Below, in pieces: positions 34,402 to 42,501 of a stretch of DNA of 64,000 bases. A program made the translations under genes and the position numbers. The DNA is from DATFVA01 sp963811905 (GTDB taxonomy: Bacteria; Bacteroidota; Ignavibacteria; Ignavibacteriales; Ignavibacteriaceae): the NCBI GenBank assembly GCA_963811905.1, contig CAWETK010000024.1, forward strand, positions 62,001 to 126,000. The letters are read 5' to 3'. Below the pieces are notes generated by a model. The model made no database searches, had not been told where the DNA came from, and saw nothing but the letters and a program-made list of their open reading frames with translations. Position 1 is the stretch's first letter. Each line of letters begins with the position of its first letter.

Positions 34402-34444
34402 TGAGAATGACTTTTTGTCTAAAAAATGAGTTAAAAACGGAGAA

Positions 34445-34996
34445 ATGGCTGTTTCGAATCCAGATTTTGATTTAATTAAAAGGTTTAATGCCGGTGACGA
34501 AGCTGCTTTTAATGATATCGTAAAAAAATATCAGAAAAAAATTTACTGGCATGCCCGCAGGATGACGGGAAACCATCTGGATGCTGATGAAGTTACTCAG
34601 GAAGTGCTTATTGTAATTTATGATAATCTTAAGAAATTCAGGTTTCAGTCGTCATTATACACCTGGATTTACAGGATAACATCTACAAGAACACTTAATT
34701 TTCTGAACCGGAATAAAGTTAAGAGACTTCTGGGATATGACGAAAGCAATGCCCGTGAACTTAGTTCACAGGAAGATATAATAGAAAATTATGAGCAGCG
34801 GGAAAAGTTCGCAGAACTTGAACAAAAACTTCAAAAGCTGCCTGCAAAGCAGCGTGAGGTTTTTATAATGAGAAATTTTGATGATATGAGCTATAAAGAA
34901 ATTTCCGAAATTACAGGAAGAAGTGAAGGCGGTTTGAAAGCAAATTACTTTCACGCAATAAATAAATTGACGGAGCTTATGGAAGAAAATGGATAG
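34445..34996 (+). CDS. ECF RNA polymerase sigma factor
   Basis: A 183-residue sigma-70 family regulator. Region 2 holds FNDIVKKYQKKIYWHARRMT, DADEVTQEVLIVIYDNLKKF and YTWIYRITSTRTLNFLNR; region 4 holds LQKLPAKQREVFIMRNFDDM and SYKEISEITGRSEGGLKANY, the promoter -35-reading helix-turn-helix. CGGAGAA supports the ATG. It is followed by an anti-sigma-type membrane protein with an 8-base overlap, so the pair likely responds to envelope stress. Confidence 0.93.
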   Translation: MAVSNPDFDLIKRFNAGDEAAFNDIVKKYQKKIYWHARRMTGNHLDADEVTQEVLIVIYDNLKKFRFQSSLYTWIYRITSTRTLNFLNRNKVKRLLGYDESNARELSSQEDIIENYEQREKFAELEQKLQKLPAKQREVFIMRNFDDMSYKEISEITGRSEGGLKANYFHAINKLTELMEENG

Positions 34997-35612
34997 AGGA
35001 AAAGCAAATATAATAAGATATATAGACGGCGGGATGAGTGAGGAGGAAAAACTTCAGTTTGAAAAAATGCTGACTGAAGAGCCTGAACTTCAAAAAGAAA
35101 CTGTCAGATTAAGAGCTTTGCTCGGCGAAATGAAGGCGGATGCTGCTCCCGGCGTCAATGAAACGTATTTTATAAATATGCTTCCTGAGTTTTACGCAAG
35201 GAAGAGTAAAAAGAAGAAATTCTTTTTTTCCAGGATGGCATATTCTCTTTCTACAGCAGCCGCTGTAATACTGCTGTTATTTATGATATTCAAACCCGGT
35301 ACTTCTGTTGAGTATTCAAACCTTAATGATTTGAGTAAAAGTCTAACAGAGAGCGACCTTAATGAGATATCAAACCAGTACGCAGATCAATACTCAATCA
35401 GTGAATTGGCAGGTTCCGCAAGCACAAAAACAGATTCTATTGTTAGTAATCTAATGGCTGACGAACTGGATCTTTCAGGCTCTGCCGAAGGGTCTGTCGC
35501 TGAAAAATATTTAAATACAGATGAACTTCTCAGTTCAATTGACGAGTCTCAGGCAAATGAATTATATTCACAACTAATCAATGAAGATATTATTAAGGGA
35601 GAGAAACAATGA
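34989..35612 (+). CDS. Anti-sigma factor-like single-pass membrane protein
   Basis: A 207-residue protein with an N-terminal cytosolic helical part (IIRYIDGGMSEEEKLQFEKM, a typical anti-sigma ASD-like start but without zinc-binding HxxxCxxC), one membrane segment (about residues 80-101, AYSLSTAAAVILLLFMIF) and a Ser/Asp/Glu-rich periplasmic tail. Gene order sigma, membrane protein, Spy-like protein is the usual arrangement of a stress regulon. Direct proof of sigma binding is not visible. Confidence 0.75.
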   Translation: MDRGKANIIRYIDGGMSEEEKLQFEKMLTEEPELQKETVRLRALLGEMKADAAPGVNETYFINMLPEFYARKSKKKKFFFSRMAYSLSTAAAVILLLFMIFKPGTSVEYSNLNDLSKSLTESDLNEISNQYADQYSISELAGSASTKTDSIVSNLMADELDLSGSAEGSVAEKYLNTDELLSSIDESQANELYSQLINEDIIKGEKQ

Positions 35613-36076
35613 AAATGACTTTATCCCTCTTGTTAATTTTAATGCTTATCCCGGCGCTATTTTTTGCACAGGACAGAAGGGACCGTAAAGGCCCAAGGGA
35701 AAGGATTGAACAGCTTGAAAAATTAAAGCTTATTGAGGCTCTGGATATGGACGAGCAGACTACCCTGAAGTTTTTTGCAAGGAGGAACGAACTGCATGGT
35801 AAAGTGGATAAGCTGAATGATTCCCTCGACACCATCACAGATAATCTTGAAACTAAATTCTCAAATGGAGACGATTCGGGATATAAAGAACTGGTGAATA
35901 AATATCTTTCAATCGAGAAACAGGTTGCTTCAGAGCGCACACAGTTTATCAATTCTCTTTATGATATTCTCACAACAGAACAGGTAGCAAAGCTGATTGT
36001 CTTCGAAAAGAGGTTCCGCGAAGAGATCAGGCATCTCCTGTTTAAGGGCAGGCAGCCGCCTCCCGACATGCGGTAG
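35609..36076 (+). CDS. Periplasmic helical protein, CpxP/Spy-like
   Basis: A 155-residue exported protein with a signal peptide (LSLLLILMLIPALFFAQ). Its helical, charged body (IEQLEKLKLIEALDMDEQTT, FARRNELHGKVDKLNDSLDT) and LTTEQVAKLIVFEKRFREEI resemble the Spy/CpxP heavy-metal-sensor group. It starts with a 4-base overlap on the anti-sigma gene. With the divergent Spy-like gene it puts two chaperone-like proteins around the sigma factor. Confidence 0.72.
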   Translation: MKMTLSLLLILMLIPALFFAQDRRDRKGPRERIEQLEKLKLIEALDMDEQTTLKFFARRNELHGKVDKLNDSLDTITDNLETKFSNGDDSGYKELVNKYLSIEKQVASERTQFINSLYDILTTEQVAKLIVFEKRFREEIRHLLFKGRQPPPDMR

Positions 36077-36185
36077 GGAACAAATCACATCGAAAATAGT
36101 AAACAAAAAGTAAGTTAAATAAAAATTTATGCCGGATTAGGGTTGCTTTTGTTGTATAACGGATATATCTTTTCCACCAAAATTT

Positions 36186-36269
36186 GCGGAAGTGGTGAAA
36201 TTGGTATACACGCTATCTTGAGGGGGTAGTGCCTTAATTGGCGTACGGGTTCAAGTCCCGTCTTCCGCA
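36186..36269 (+). tRNA. tRNA-Leu (GAG)
   Basis: An 84-base tRNA with acceptor stem GCGGAAG / CTTCCGC, D arm GTG..CAC, anticodon stem CTATC / GGTAG around loop TTGAGGG (anticodon GAG), a long variable arm (TGCC TTAATT GGCG) and T arm ACGGG TTCAAGT CCCGT. The long variable arm marks a leucine or serine class; the anticodon gives leucine. No CCA is encoded. Confidence 0.93.
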
Positions 36270-36306
36270 CAAGAATTTTAGGAAAAATAAATAAAGGAAG
36301 TTATTT

Positions 36307-37071
36307 ATGAAGACTCCAATCAAAGTCTTGACAGGAATGTTTTTAGCTATGCTGATTACCGTTTCAGCGTTTGCCCAGGATATGAAACCTGAAGCCGGCA
36401 AATTATATAACGACGGGAATCAAAAATTGAAAGCCGGGGATTATACGGCAGCAGTCAATAGTTACAACCAGGCTTTAGCGATAGAAAAAGATTACAGGAT
36501 TTACTACCAGATGGGAATCGCCCTTAAAAAGCTTAATAAACTGGATGAGGCTAAGACCGCTTTTGAACAGAGTCTCCAGCAGAAATCTGATTTTGAAGCC
36601 GCTAATAATGCCCTGGGAGGAGTTTATTTCTCAATGGGAAATTATGAGAAAGCAGTAGAGAATTTTGAGAAAGTCCTGGCTTCCGCACAAAATGCGAATA
36701 TTAAATCAGCCGTTAAGAAGAACCTTGCCATTGCTTATGCAAAGATGGGCAGTAATGCAATGACTGAGGGGAACTCAAATAAAGCGATTGGTTACCTCCA
36801 GAAAGCAGTTGATAATGATAATTACGATGCGGCATATCTCTCTCTTGCAAAGCTATATTCCGAGTTAGGCGACTGGGATAAATCAATCTCCGCTGCCGAA
36901 AATGCCCTGAAATATCGTTCATCAATCGGCAAAGGCGGTCCTTATTATTACATGGGAGTTTCATATAAAGGTAAAGGCGATACTGAGAAAGCAAAGGATA
37001 TGTTTAACCAGGCAAAGTCTGATGCAACCTATAAAAAGACAGCTGAATATGAACTTTCGTTATTGAAATAA
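36307..37071 (+). CDS. Secreted TPR protein
   Basis: A 254-residue exported protein with a signal peptide (VLTGMFLAMLITVSAFAQ) and about five TPR repeats (LYNDGNQKLKAGDYTAAVNS, RIYYQMGIALKKLNKLDEAK, NALGGVYFSMGNYEKAVENF, AYLSLAKLYSELGDWDKSI, YYMGVSYKGKGDTEKAKDMF). Such periplasmic TPR proteins serve as scaffolds. It is 38 bases after tRNA-Leu and ends before a terminator; the partner is unknown. Confidence 0.85.
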   Translation: MKTPIKVLTGMFLAMLITVSAFAQDMKPEAGKLYNDGNQKLKAGDYTAAVNSYNQALAIEKDYRIYYQMGIALKKLNKLDEAKTAFEQSLQQKSDFEAANNALGGVYFSMGNYEKAVENFEKVLASAQNANIKSAVKKNLAIAYAKMGSNAMTEGNSNKAIGYLQKAVDNDNYDAAYLSLAKLYSELGDWDKSISAAENALKYRSSIGKGGPYYYMGVSYKGKGDTEKAKDMFNQAKSDATYKKTAEYELSLLK

Positions 37072-37095
37072 ATTAATAATAAATGATCTTAATTA

Positions 37096-37120
37096 CCCCC
37101 GTTGATGCGGGGGTTTTTTT
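37096..37120 (+). terminator. Terminator abutting a start codon
   Basis: CCCCCG (37096-37101) pairs with CGGGGG (37108-37113), followed by seven T residues ending directly at the ATG at 37121. It terminates the TPR gene but leaves no room for a ribosome-binding site for the next gene. Confidence 0.85.
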
Positions 37121-37762
37121 ATGGCGAAAATACAATCCTTTCTCAAGTCGGCACTTGCTGAAAATAATTCCAATACCATACTTGCAATGCTGGCTGCATC
37201 GGCTGTTTTAAGAAAAGAAAAGGTTCTCAGGGAAATTCTGTTATTCCTTAAGAAAAATAAATTTAATAAAAGAAAAATTTACGAAGTTCTCCTGCAGACA
37301 TACCTGTTTGCCGGCTATCCTTCTGCTCTGATCTCTCTATCCGTTTATTCTGAATATTTTAAAGTTGATGAGAAATGGTTTGAGCTTTGGGATATTAGAA
37401 AGTTCAAAGAAAGGGGTGAAAATAATTGCAGAAAGATTTACGGCAGCAAATTTGAAAAGCTGATATCAAATATCAATTCATTCTCCCCTGAAATATCAGA
37501 CTGGCTTGTGACGGAAGGGTACGGGAAAGTATTTGGACGCAAAGGATTGTCTCTTAAGGAGAGGGAAGTCTGCAATATAACAGTGCTTTCTGCTTTAAGG
37601 TTTGAAAGCCAGCTTTACTCCCATATAAACGGCGGGCACAGAACAGGACTTCATTGGAAAGAGATCGAAGCGGTCATCGATTGCCTGGCGTTTCTGGATA
37701 AGAATTGTATGACGTTCGGAAAGAATGTGCTTAATACGTTTGTTCAGACAAAAGGCTTGTAA
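37121..37762 (+). CDS. Carboxymuconolactone decarboxylase (CMD)-family protein
   Basis: A 213-residue protein with two CMD-like helical halves (IYEVLLQTYLFAGYPSALIS, and SLKEREVCNITVLSALRFES with SHINGGHRTGLHWKEIEAVI). The family includes alkylhydroperoxidase AhpD and decarboxylases; the CxxC of AhpD is absent, so redox activity is unlikely. The gene's ATG touches the terminator T-tract of the TPR gene, so it lacks a normal ribosome-binding site. The function is unknown. Confidence 0.78.
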   Translation: MAKIQSFLKSALAENNSNTILAMLAASAVLRKEKVLREILLFLKKNKFNKRKIYEVLLQTYLFAGYPSALISLSVYSEYFKVDEKWFELWDIRKFKERGENNCRKIYGSKFEKLISNINSFSPEISDWLVTEGYGKVFGRKGLSLKEREVCNITVLSALRFESQLYSHINGGHRTGLHWKEIEAVIDCLAFLDKNCMTFGKNVLNTFVQTKGL

Positions 37763-37811
37763 GACTTTTATTCTTATCTCTGTTCAGGAGTCTCATCACT
37801 TCTTAATGATC

Positions 37812-37850
37812 AAAAAAAGAGGAGCTCAGTTTTTACATTCCTGGCTCCTC
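37812..37850 (-). terminator. Terminator for the minus-strand barrel gene
   Basis: On the minus strand GAGGAGC (37844-37850 reversed) pairs with GCTCCTC around an 18-base loop and is followed by seven T residues (the A-run at 37812-37818 on the plus strand). It follows the small outer-membrane-protein gene. Confidence 0.75.
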
Positions 37851-37910
37851 ATCAAAATTGTATATATGTCTGCCTGATCTTTACGCAGGGATCGTCAGGT
37901 ACAAATCATA

Positions 37911-38477
37911 TTAGAAAAATATCGCTGCATTCAGATTTATTATTCCGATAGTTTCCTCGCCGCTTTCTTTCCCGAACAAATTCAGCATCTGATATTTCAG
38001 ACTGACATCAAAATCAATCGGCAGCAATGTGAGCATTACTCCCGCACCGATTCCTAATCCCATTCTGGAAACACCGGAGGCAGTTGTTGCCCCGGTAGTC
38101 TCAAAATCGCCGAGACTGTTAAATTCAACATCCAGTCCCAGGTAAGGACTCAGAGGTCCGGGTAGAAGTGAGAGTTCTCCTCCAACCCCTATCGATAAAA
38201 TATTCTGTTTCGTATCAGCTCCCGCAGACGTTTGACCCCGGAAGAAATGGTATTCAATGAAGCCGATTGGCGTAATTGGGATTACCGGTACGCTTAATTT
38301 TCCTTTAATTCCGATATGATATTCGGATGAAAAACCTGCAGCATCGGTATAATAGGAAGGGGATTGAACCGAAGAAAGACCGCCGCCTATTCCTATCTTT
38401 AAGCTTTGTGCCTGAGCATCCTGGTAAGCTAAAAATGAGACCGCAATAAACAGAAACAGTACAAATGATTTTTTCAT
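37911..38477 (-). CDS. Outer-membrane beta-barrel protein
   Basis: A 188-residue protein with a signal peptide (FVLFLFIAVSFLAYQDAQAQ) and alternating polar/hydrophobic strands ending in the aromatic C-terminal residue typical of barrels (INLNAAIFF). A likely eight-stranded OmpA/OmpX-type fold. No peptidoglycan-binding domain is present. It is a stand-alone gene with its own terminator; the role is unknown. Confidence 0.75.
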   Translation of the reverse strand: MKKSFVLFLFIAVSFLAYQDAQAQSLKIGIGGGLSSVQSPSYYTDAAGFSSEYHIGIKGKLSVPVIPITPIGFIEYHFFRGQTSAGADTKQNILSIGVGGELSLLPGPLSPYLGLDVEFNSLGDFETTGATTASGVSRMGLGIGAGVMLTLLPIDFDVSLKYQMLNLFGKESGEETIGIINLNAAIFF

Positions 38478-38701
38478 TGTTATTCCTTTATTGTTGTTTG
38501 GAATTCAAAATTATATAGAAATATTCAGCCAAAATGAATTATACCGCTCACATTATATTCCAAATATACTAAAGACCGCCTATCTTTAACAAATATCTTT
38601 AAGTGAAATCCTGTATGCTATTTTAAGTATTGACTTTATGAAAGCAGAAAAACTATATTGGGCATCAAAACTGAGAAATTATTTTTTCAGGGCAGCAGCA
38701 T

Positions 38702-39523
38702 TTGATAGCATTAACTCAACCGGATAATTCTGTACCATTATTTCAAATTATAACGGGATTTTTTCTCGCCTTACTGATTTCCCTCTTTTCATTAAAGCTT
38801 AACTTTTTGACGAAAAGCGGGACTTTTGCAGCCTTCATCCTGGCATTCCTGATTTTCAGCTTTGGAGGATGGCAGTGGACGATCCCTATATTTTCTTTTT
38901 TTATCCTTTCAAGCCTTCTTTCTGAAATAAGGGAAAAGAAGAATCCGTCTGTGAATGATTATTTCGAGAAGTCAGGGTCGCGTGATTTTTACCAGGTTCT
39001 TGCAAACGGGGGACTGGGAGGGATCCTTGTAGTGATAAATTACTTTTTCCCTGACATGATCTGGTACTATGTATATTCAGGAATTATTGCTGCTTCCTGC
39101 GCCGATACCTGGGCGACTGAAATCGGAACTATGTCGCCTCATAATACGTATGATATCCTGAGATTCAGAAAAACTGAACAGGGCTCATCGGGAGGAGTCT
39201 CATTTACAGGTTTTGCCGGTTCACTGCTCGGTGCAATAGTAATTTCCCTGATATCTGTTTTATGGATTGATAACCACCGGGTAGATTTTATATTGATGAT
39301 CACTTTTGCAGGATTCGCTGCGTCTATTTTTGATTCAATAGCAGGAGCTTCTTTACAGGCTCAGTTTGAATGCAGACAATGCGGGAGAATAGTTGATAAA
39401 AAAAATCACTGCGGAGGAACTGCTGAAAAGTGCAGGGGAATAAATTTTATCAATAATGATTTTGTAAACCTTGCTTCCGGGTTATTCGGAGGAATTGTTG
39501 CTTTTTCTTTAACCACGTTTTGA
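38702..39523 (+). CDS. DUF92 membrane protein
   Basis: A 273-residue integral membrane protein of the DUF92/TIGR00297 family, related to the plant VTE6 phytyl-phosphate kinase. Landmarks are KLNFLTKSGTFAAFILAF, ANGGLGGILVVINYFFPDM, CADTWATEIGTMSPHNTYDI and FDSIAGASLQAQFECRQCGR; the latter carries CRQC plus HCGGTAEKC, a likely small zinc knuckle. The start is TTG with no strong ribosome-binding site, so its exact N-terminus is open. It begins the long operon that leads into the TPR, HU-SPOR and TonB genes (4-base stop/start vicinity). Confidence 0.82.
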   Translation: MIALTQPDNSVPLFQIITGFFLALLISLFSLKLNFLTKSGTFAAFILAFLIFSFGGWQWTIPIFSFFILSSLLSEIREKKNPSVNDYFEKSGSRDFYQVLANGGLGGILVVINYFFPDMIWYYVYSGIIAASCADTWATEIGTMSPHNTYDILRFRKTEQGSSGGVSFTGFAGSLLGAIVISLISVLWIDNHRVDFILMITFAGFAASIFDSIAGASLQAQFECRQCGRIVDKKNHCGGTAEKCRGINFINNDFVNLASGLFGGIVAFSLTTF

Positions 39524-39531
39524 AAAACCGA

Positions 39532-42501
39532 ATGAAGATATACCTGTTAATTCTTATAATGTTAATTGCCGCCGGCACTTACGCGCAGACCGACGCAGAT
39601 AAATATGACCGTGCAATGACTGCCTATCATAACTCGCAGTATTCAACTGCTGTGCGTTTGTTCGATGACTTCTTTACCGCTTATAAGCTGGTAGATGAGC
39701 AGTATGCAACAGCTAAATATTATTATTCCGATGCATTATTAAACTTAGGGGAAAGAAATGCCGCCGCCGCAGGCTTTGAATTCATCATAAACGATTTCAG
39801 ATGGTCTGCTTTCAGGTATAAATCGCTGTATAAACTTGGGATCATATATTTCGAAGAAGGAGAATATGAGAACAGCAGGAAGTACCTGAAACAGCTTCTC
39901 GATGAATATCCTGATACTGAGCACACCGGCTCGGCTTTATACCTTGTGGGTGAATCATATACCAAGCAGAACCGACTGGATGATGCAATTTCGTTCCTGG
40001 AGGAGGCAGTAAATAATAAGAGAAATAATAAGTACCTGGACTATTCAATATATACCCTTGCAAATGCTTATGAGAAAACCGGTAATTATGCTAAGGCTGT
40101 TGAGTATTATGACCAGCTTTTATCGTATCACAAAGAAAGTCCGCTTGCTTTATCAGCACAAATAAGAATAGGTATATGTTATTTTAAGCTGAAGGACTAT
40201 CAGTCGTCAATACTTGAACTTAATAATCCCCGGCTTACCAACCTTCCTGAGGATATTTATTCAGAGAGTCTTTACCTGCTTGCAAATTCCTACTACAGGG
40301 TGCAGGAATACGATAATGCAGAAAGAACTTACAATGAGGTCATTGAAAGTTTTCCATCTTCTGATGTTTTCAGGGACTCCCAGTACGGTTTAGCCTGGTG
40401 TTATTTCCAGCAGCAGAAATATAATGATGCCTTTAATATATTCAATTCAATATCTGATGGAGACGATTCCCTTGCAGTAAAGTCATTTTACTGGAAAGCG
40501 GAAGCAAAAAGATATTCGGGCAAGGAAGATGAAGCTTTCAGGATATATAACCAGTTCATTAAAAAGTTTCCCGGCAGTAAACTTGCAGAGGACGTCAGGT
40601 ATCAGCTGGGAGGATATTATTTTAATAACAGAGATTACATTAATTCCGAAAGCTACCTGAAGGCGGCAGCCAATTCAAATGACCCTGTGGTAAAAGGAAG
40701 GGCACTAACGATGCTCGGGGAAGTTCTACTTAATAAGAAGGACTATGATAAAGCTGCAGCTTACTTTAACGGGGCAATCAATTTGACCAATGTGAAGCCG
40801 GAGATGGTAAACCGTGCCCGGCTTGGTCTTGGAACAACATATTATTTTGAGGGAGAGTATGATAAAGCTATTGAGCTCCTGAACAATCTTGAAGAAGCCG
40901 GAACAGACGTTGAAAATGATAAGATAAATTTTTACCTGGCTGAAAGTTACTATGCCGGCGGAAAATATCAGAATGCCCTTAAATCATACAATAAAGTTAA
41001 TACAAACGACACTCTCCTTGCAGCACAGACCATCTATGGGAAGGCATACTGCTATTTTAATTTAAAGAATTTTGACTCCTCTGCAGATTTGTTTTCAGAC
41101 TTTGTGAAAAAATATCCCCGCAATAAAAGAACTGTGGATGCAAAACTAAGGTTGGCAGACAGCTATTACGGCATTAAAAATTATGCGGCAGCAAGCAGAA
41201 TATACAAGAATCTTTTTGCAGACGGGGCTTCTTCTATCGACAATCCTTATGGCTTCTACCAGTTTGCTCAGGCTCTCTATAAGGCGGGTAACACTGAGGA
41301 AGCAATCAATGAATTTAATAACCTCCGCTTGAAATTTCCAGATTCGGAATATGCCCAGGGGTCTATGTACACTATAGGCTGGATATACTTTCAGAAAGAG
41401 AATTTTAATGAGGCTATCTCAAAATATCATGAGCTGATGAAAGTTTATCCTGCATCATCTCTTATTCCGCTTGCATATTACTCAATTGGCGATTCCTATT
41501 TCAACCAGGCTAAATATGATTCCGCTATAGCGAATTATGAGAAAGTTATTACACTTTATCCTTCATCAAGCTATGTCTTTGATGCCGTAAACGGTATTCA
41601 GTACAGCTATGTCGCAAAGAATGAACCGCAAAAGGCAGTTACATTGATTGATAACTTTGTTTCAAAAAATCCCGGTTTAAGTTTTTCTGACCAGCTGTTT
41701 TTTAAGAAGGGTGAAATTTATTACAGTATGCGGGAATACCAAAAAGCTGAAACAAGCTATAAGGAATTTGTTTCCGACTATCCTTCCAGCAAGCAGGTTC
41801 CGGATGCATACTACTGGATAGGGAAGAGCTCTCAGAATCTCGGGCAGAATGAAGAAGCTGTCTTTAATTTCAAGAAAGTTTTTGACTCCTACCCGAATAG
41901 TGAAGCTGCAGGAGCAGCTGTCCTTGAAATCGGGAATATATACAATACGATGAAAGATTATGATTCCGCCATCGATATCTACGATAAAGCTCTGGATAAA
42001 ATTCCTAAATCGCCGAGAATTGCAGAGATCCTTTTTATGAAGGGCGTTACATACAGCAATAAAAAGGATCCTGATAATGCTTACAAAGTTTTTCAGGATG
42101 TTGTCCAGTATTACAGCGGGACGATATTCTCTGAAAAAGCTAAACTTGAACTGGGTCTGATTGAACTTGCGGCCTCACGATACAGCAACGCAGAGTTCTA
42201 TTTTAAGAACCTTGCCGACTCAAGATCGGATGACATAGGTGCGGAAGCGCAGTATTACCTGGGGACTTCGTTTGCAGAAGAAGGAGATACTCTGAATGCC
42301 ATAGATGCACTTGAAAGGGTCCGGTCGATTTTTTCCGGCTATGATGAGTGGCTGACAAAATCATACATGAAAATGGGTGATATTTATACCGGGCAGGGAG
42401 ACTATGATAAGGCCAAAGAATATTACAGAGCCGTTCTTACACGGCACAAAGGCGACCAATTCGGACAGGATGCCCAGAGTAAACTGAGGAAACTGAAATG
42501 A
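39532..42501 (+). CDS. Large periplasmic TPR protein
   Basis: A 989-residue exported protein with a signal peptide (MKIYLLILIMLIAAGTYAQ) and more than twenty TPR units along its whole length, e.g. YSTAVRLFDDFFTAYKLVDE, ALYLVGESYTKQNRLDDAIS, MYTIGWIYFQKENFNEAISK, AYYWIGKSSQNLGQNEEAVF. Such length suits a scaffold across the periplasm. It starts as an ATG; a TTG 12 bases earlier is in frame. It ends with a 4-base overlap on the barrel gene and sits in the operon with ExbB, ExbD and TonB, so it may link the energised complex to cargo or to peptidoglycan; this is inference. Confidence 0.85.
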   Translation: MKIYLLILIMLIAAGTYAQTDADKYDRAMTAYHNSQYSTAVRLFDDFFTAYKLVDEQYATAKYYYSDALLNLGERNAAAAGFEFIINDFRWSAFRYKSLYKLGIIYFEEGEYENSRKYLKQLLDEYPDTEHTGSALYLVGESYTKQNRLDDAISFLEEAVNNKRNNKYLDYSIYTLANAYEKTGNYAKAVEYYDQLLSYHKESPLALSAQIRIGICYFKLKDYQSSILELNNPRLTNLPEDIYSESLYLLANSYYRVQEYDNAERTYNEVIESFPSSDVFRDSQYGLAWCYFQQQKYNDAFNIFNSISDGDDSLAVKSFYWKAEAKRYSGKEDEAFRIYNQFIKKFPGSKLAEDVRYQLGGYYFNNRDYINSESYLKAAANSNDPVVKGRALTMLGEVLLNKKDYDKAAAYFNGAINLTNVKPEMVNRARLGLGTTYYFEGEYDKAIELLNNLEEAGTDVENDKINFYLAESYYAGGKYQNALKSYNKVNTNDTLLAAQTIYGKAYCYFNLKNFDSSADLFSDFVKKYPRNKRTVDAKLRLADSYYGIKNYAAASRIYKNLFADGASSIDNPYGFYQFAQALYKAGNTEEAINEFNNLRLKFPDSEYAQGSMYTIGWIYFQKENFNEAISKYHELMKVYPASSLIPLAYYSIGDSYFNQAKYDSAIANYEKVITLYPSSSYVFDAVNGIQYSYVAKNEPQKAVTLIDNFVSKNPGLSFSDQLFFKKGEIYYSMREYQKAETSYKEFVSDYPSSKQVPDAYYWIGKSSQNLGQNEEAVFNFKKVFDSYPNSEAAGAAVLEIGNIYNTMKDYDSAIDIYDKALDKIPKSPRIAEILFMKGVTYSNKKDPDNAYKVFQDVVQYYSGTIFSEKAKLELGLIELAASRYSNAEFYFKNLADSRSDDIGAEAQYYLGTSFAEEGDTLNAIDALERVRSIFSGYDEWLTKSYMKMGDIYTGQGDYDKAKEYYRAVLTRHKGDQFGQDAQSKLRKLK

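Noticed and set aside
37121..37762. AhpD-type alkylhydroperoxidase
   Set aside because: The CxxC active site is absent, so only membership of the CMD fold is claimed.
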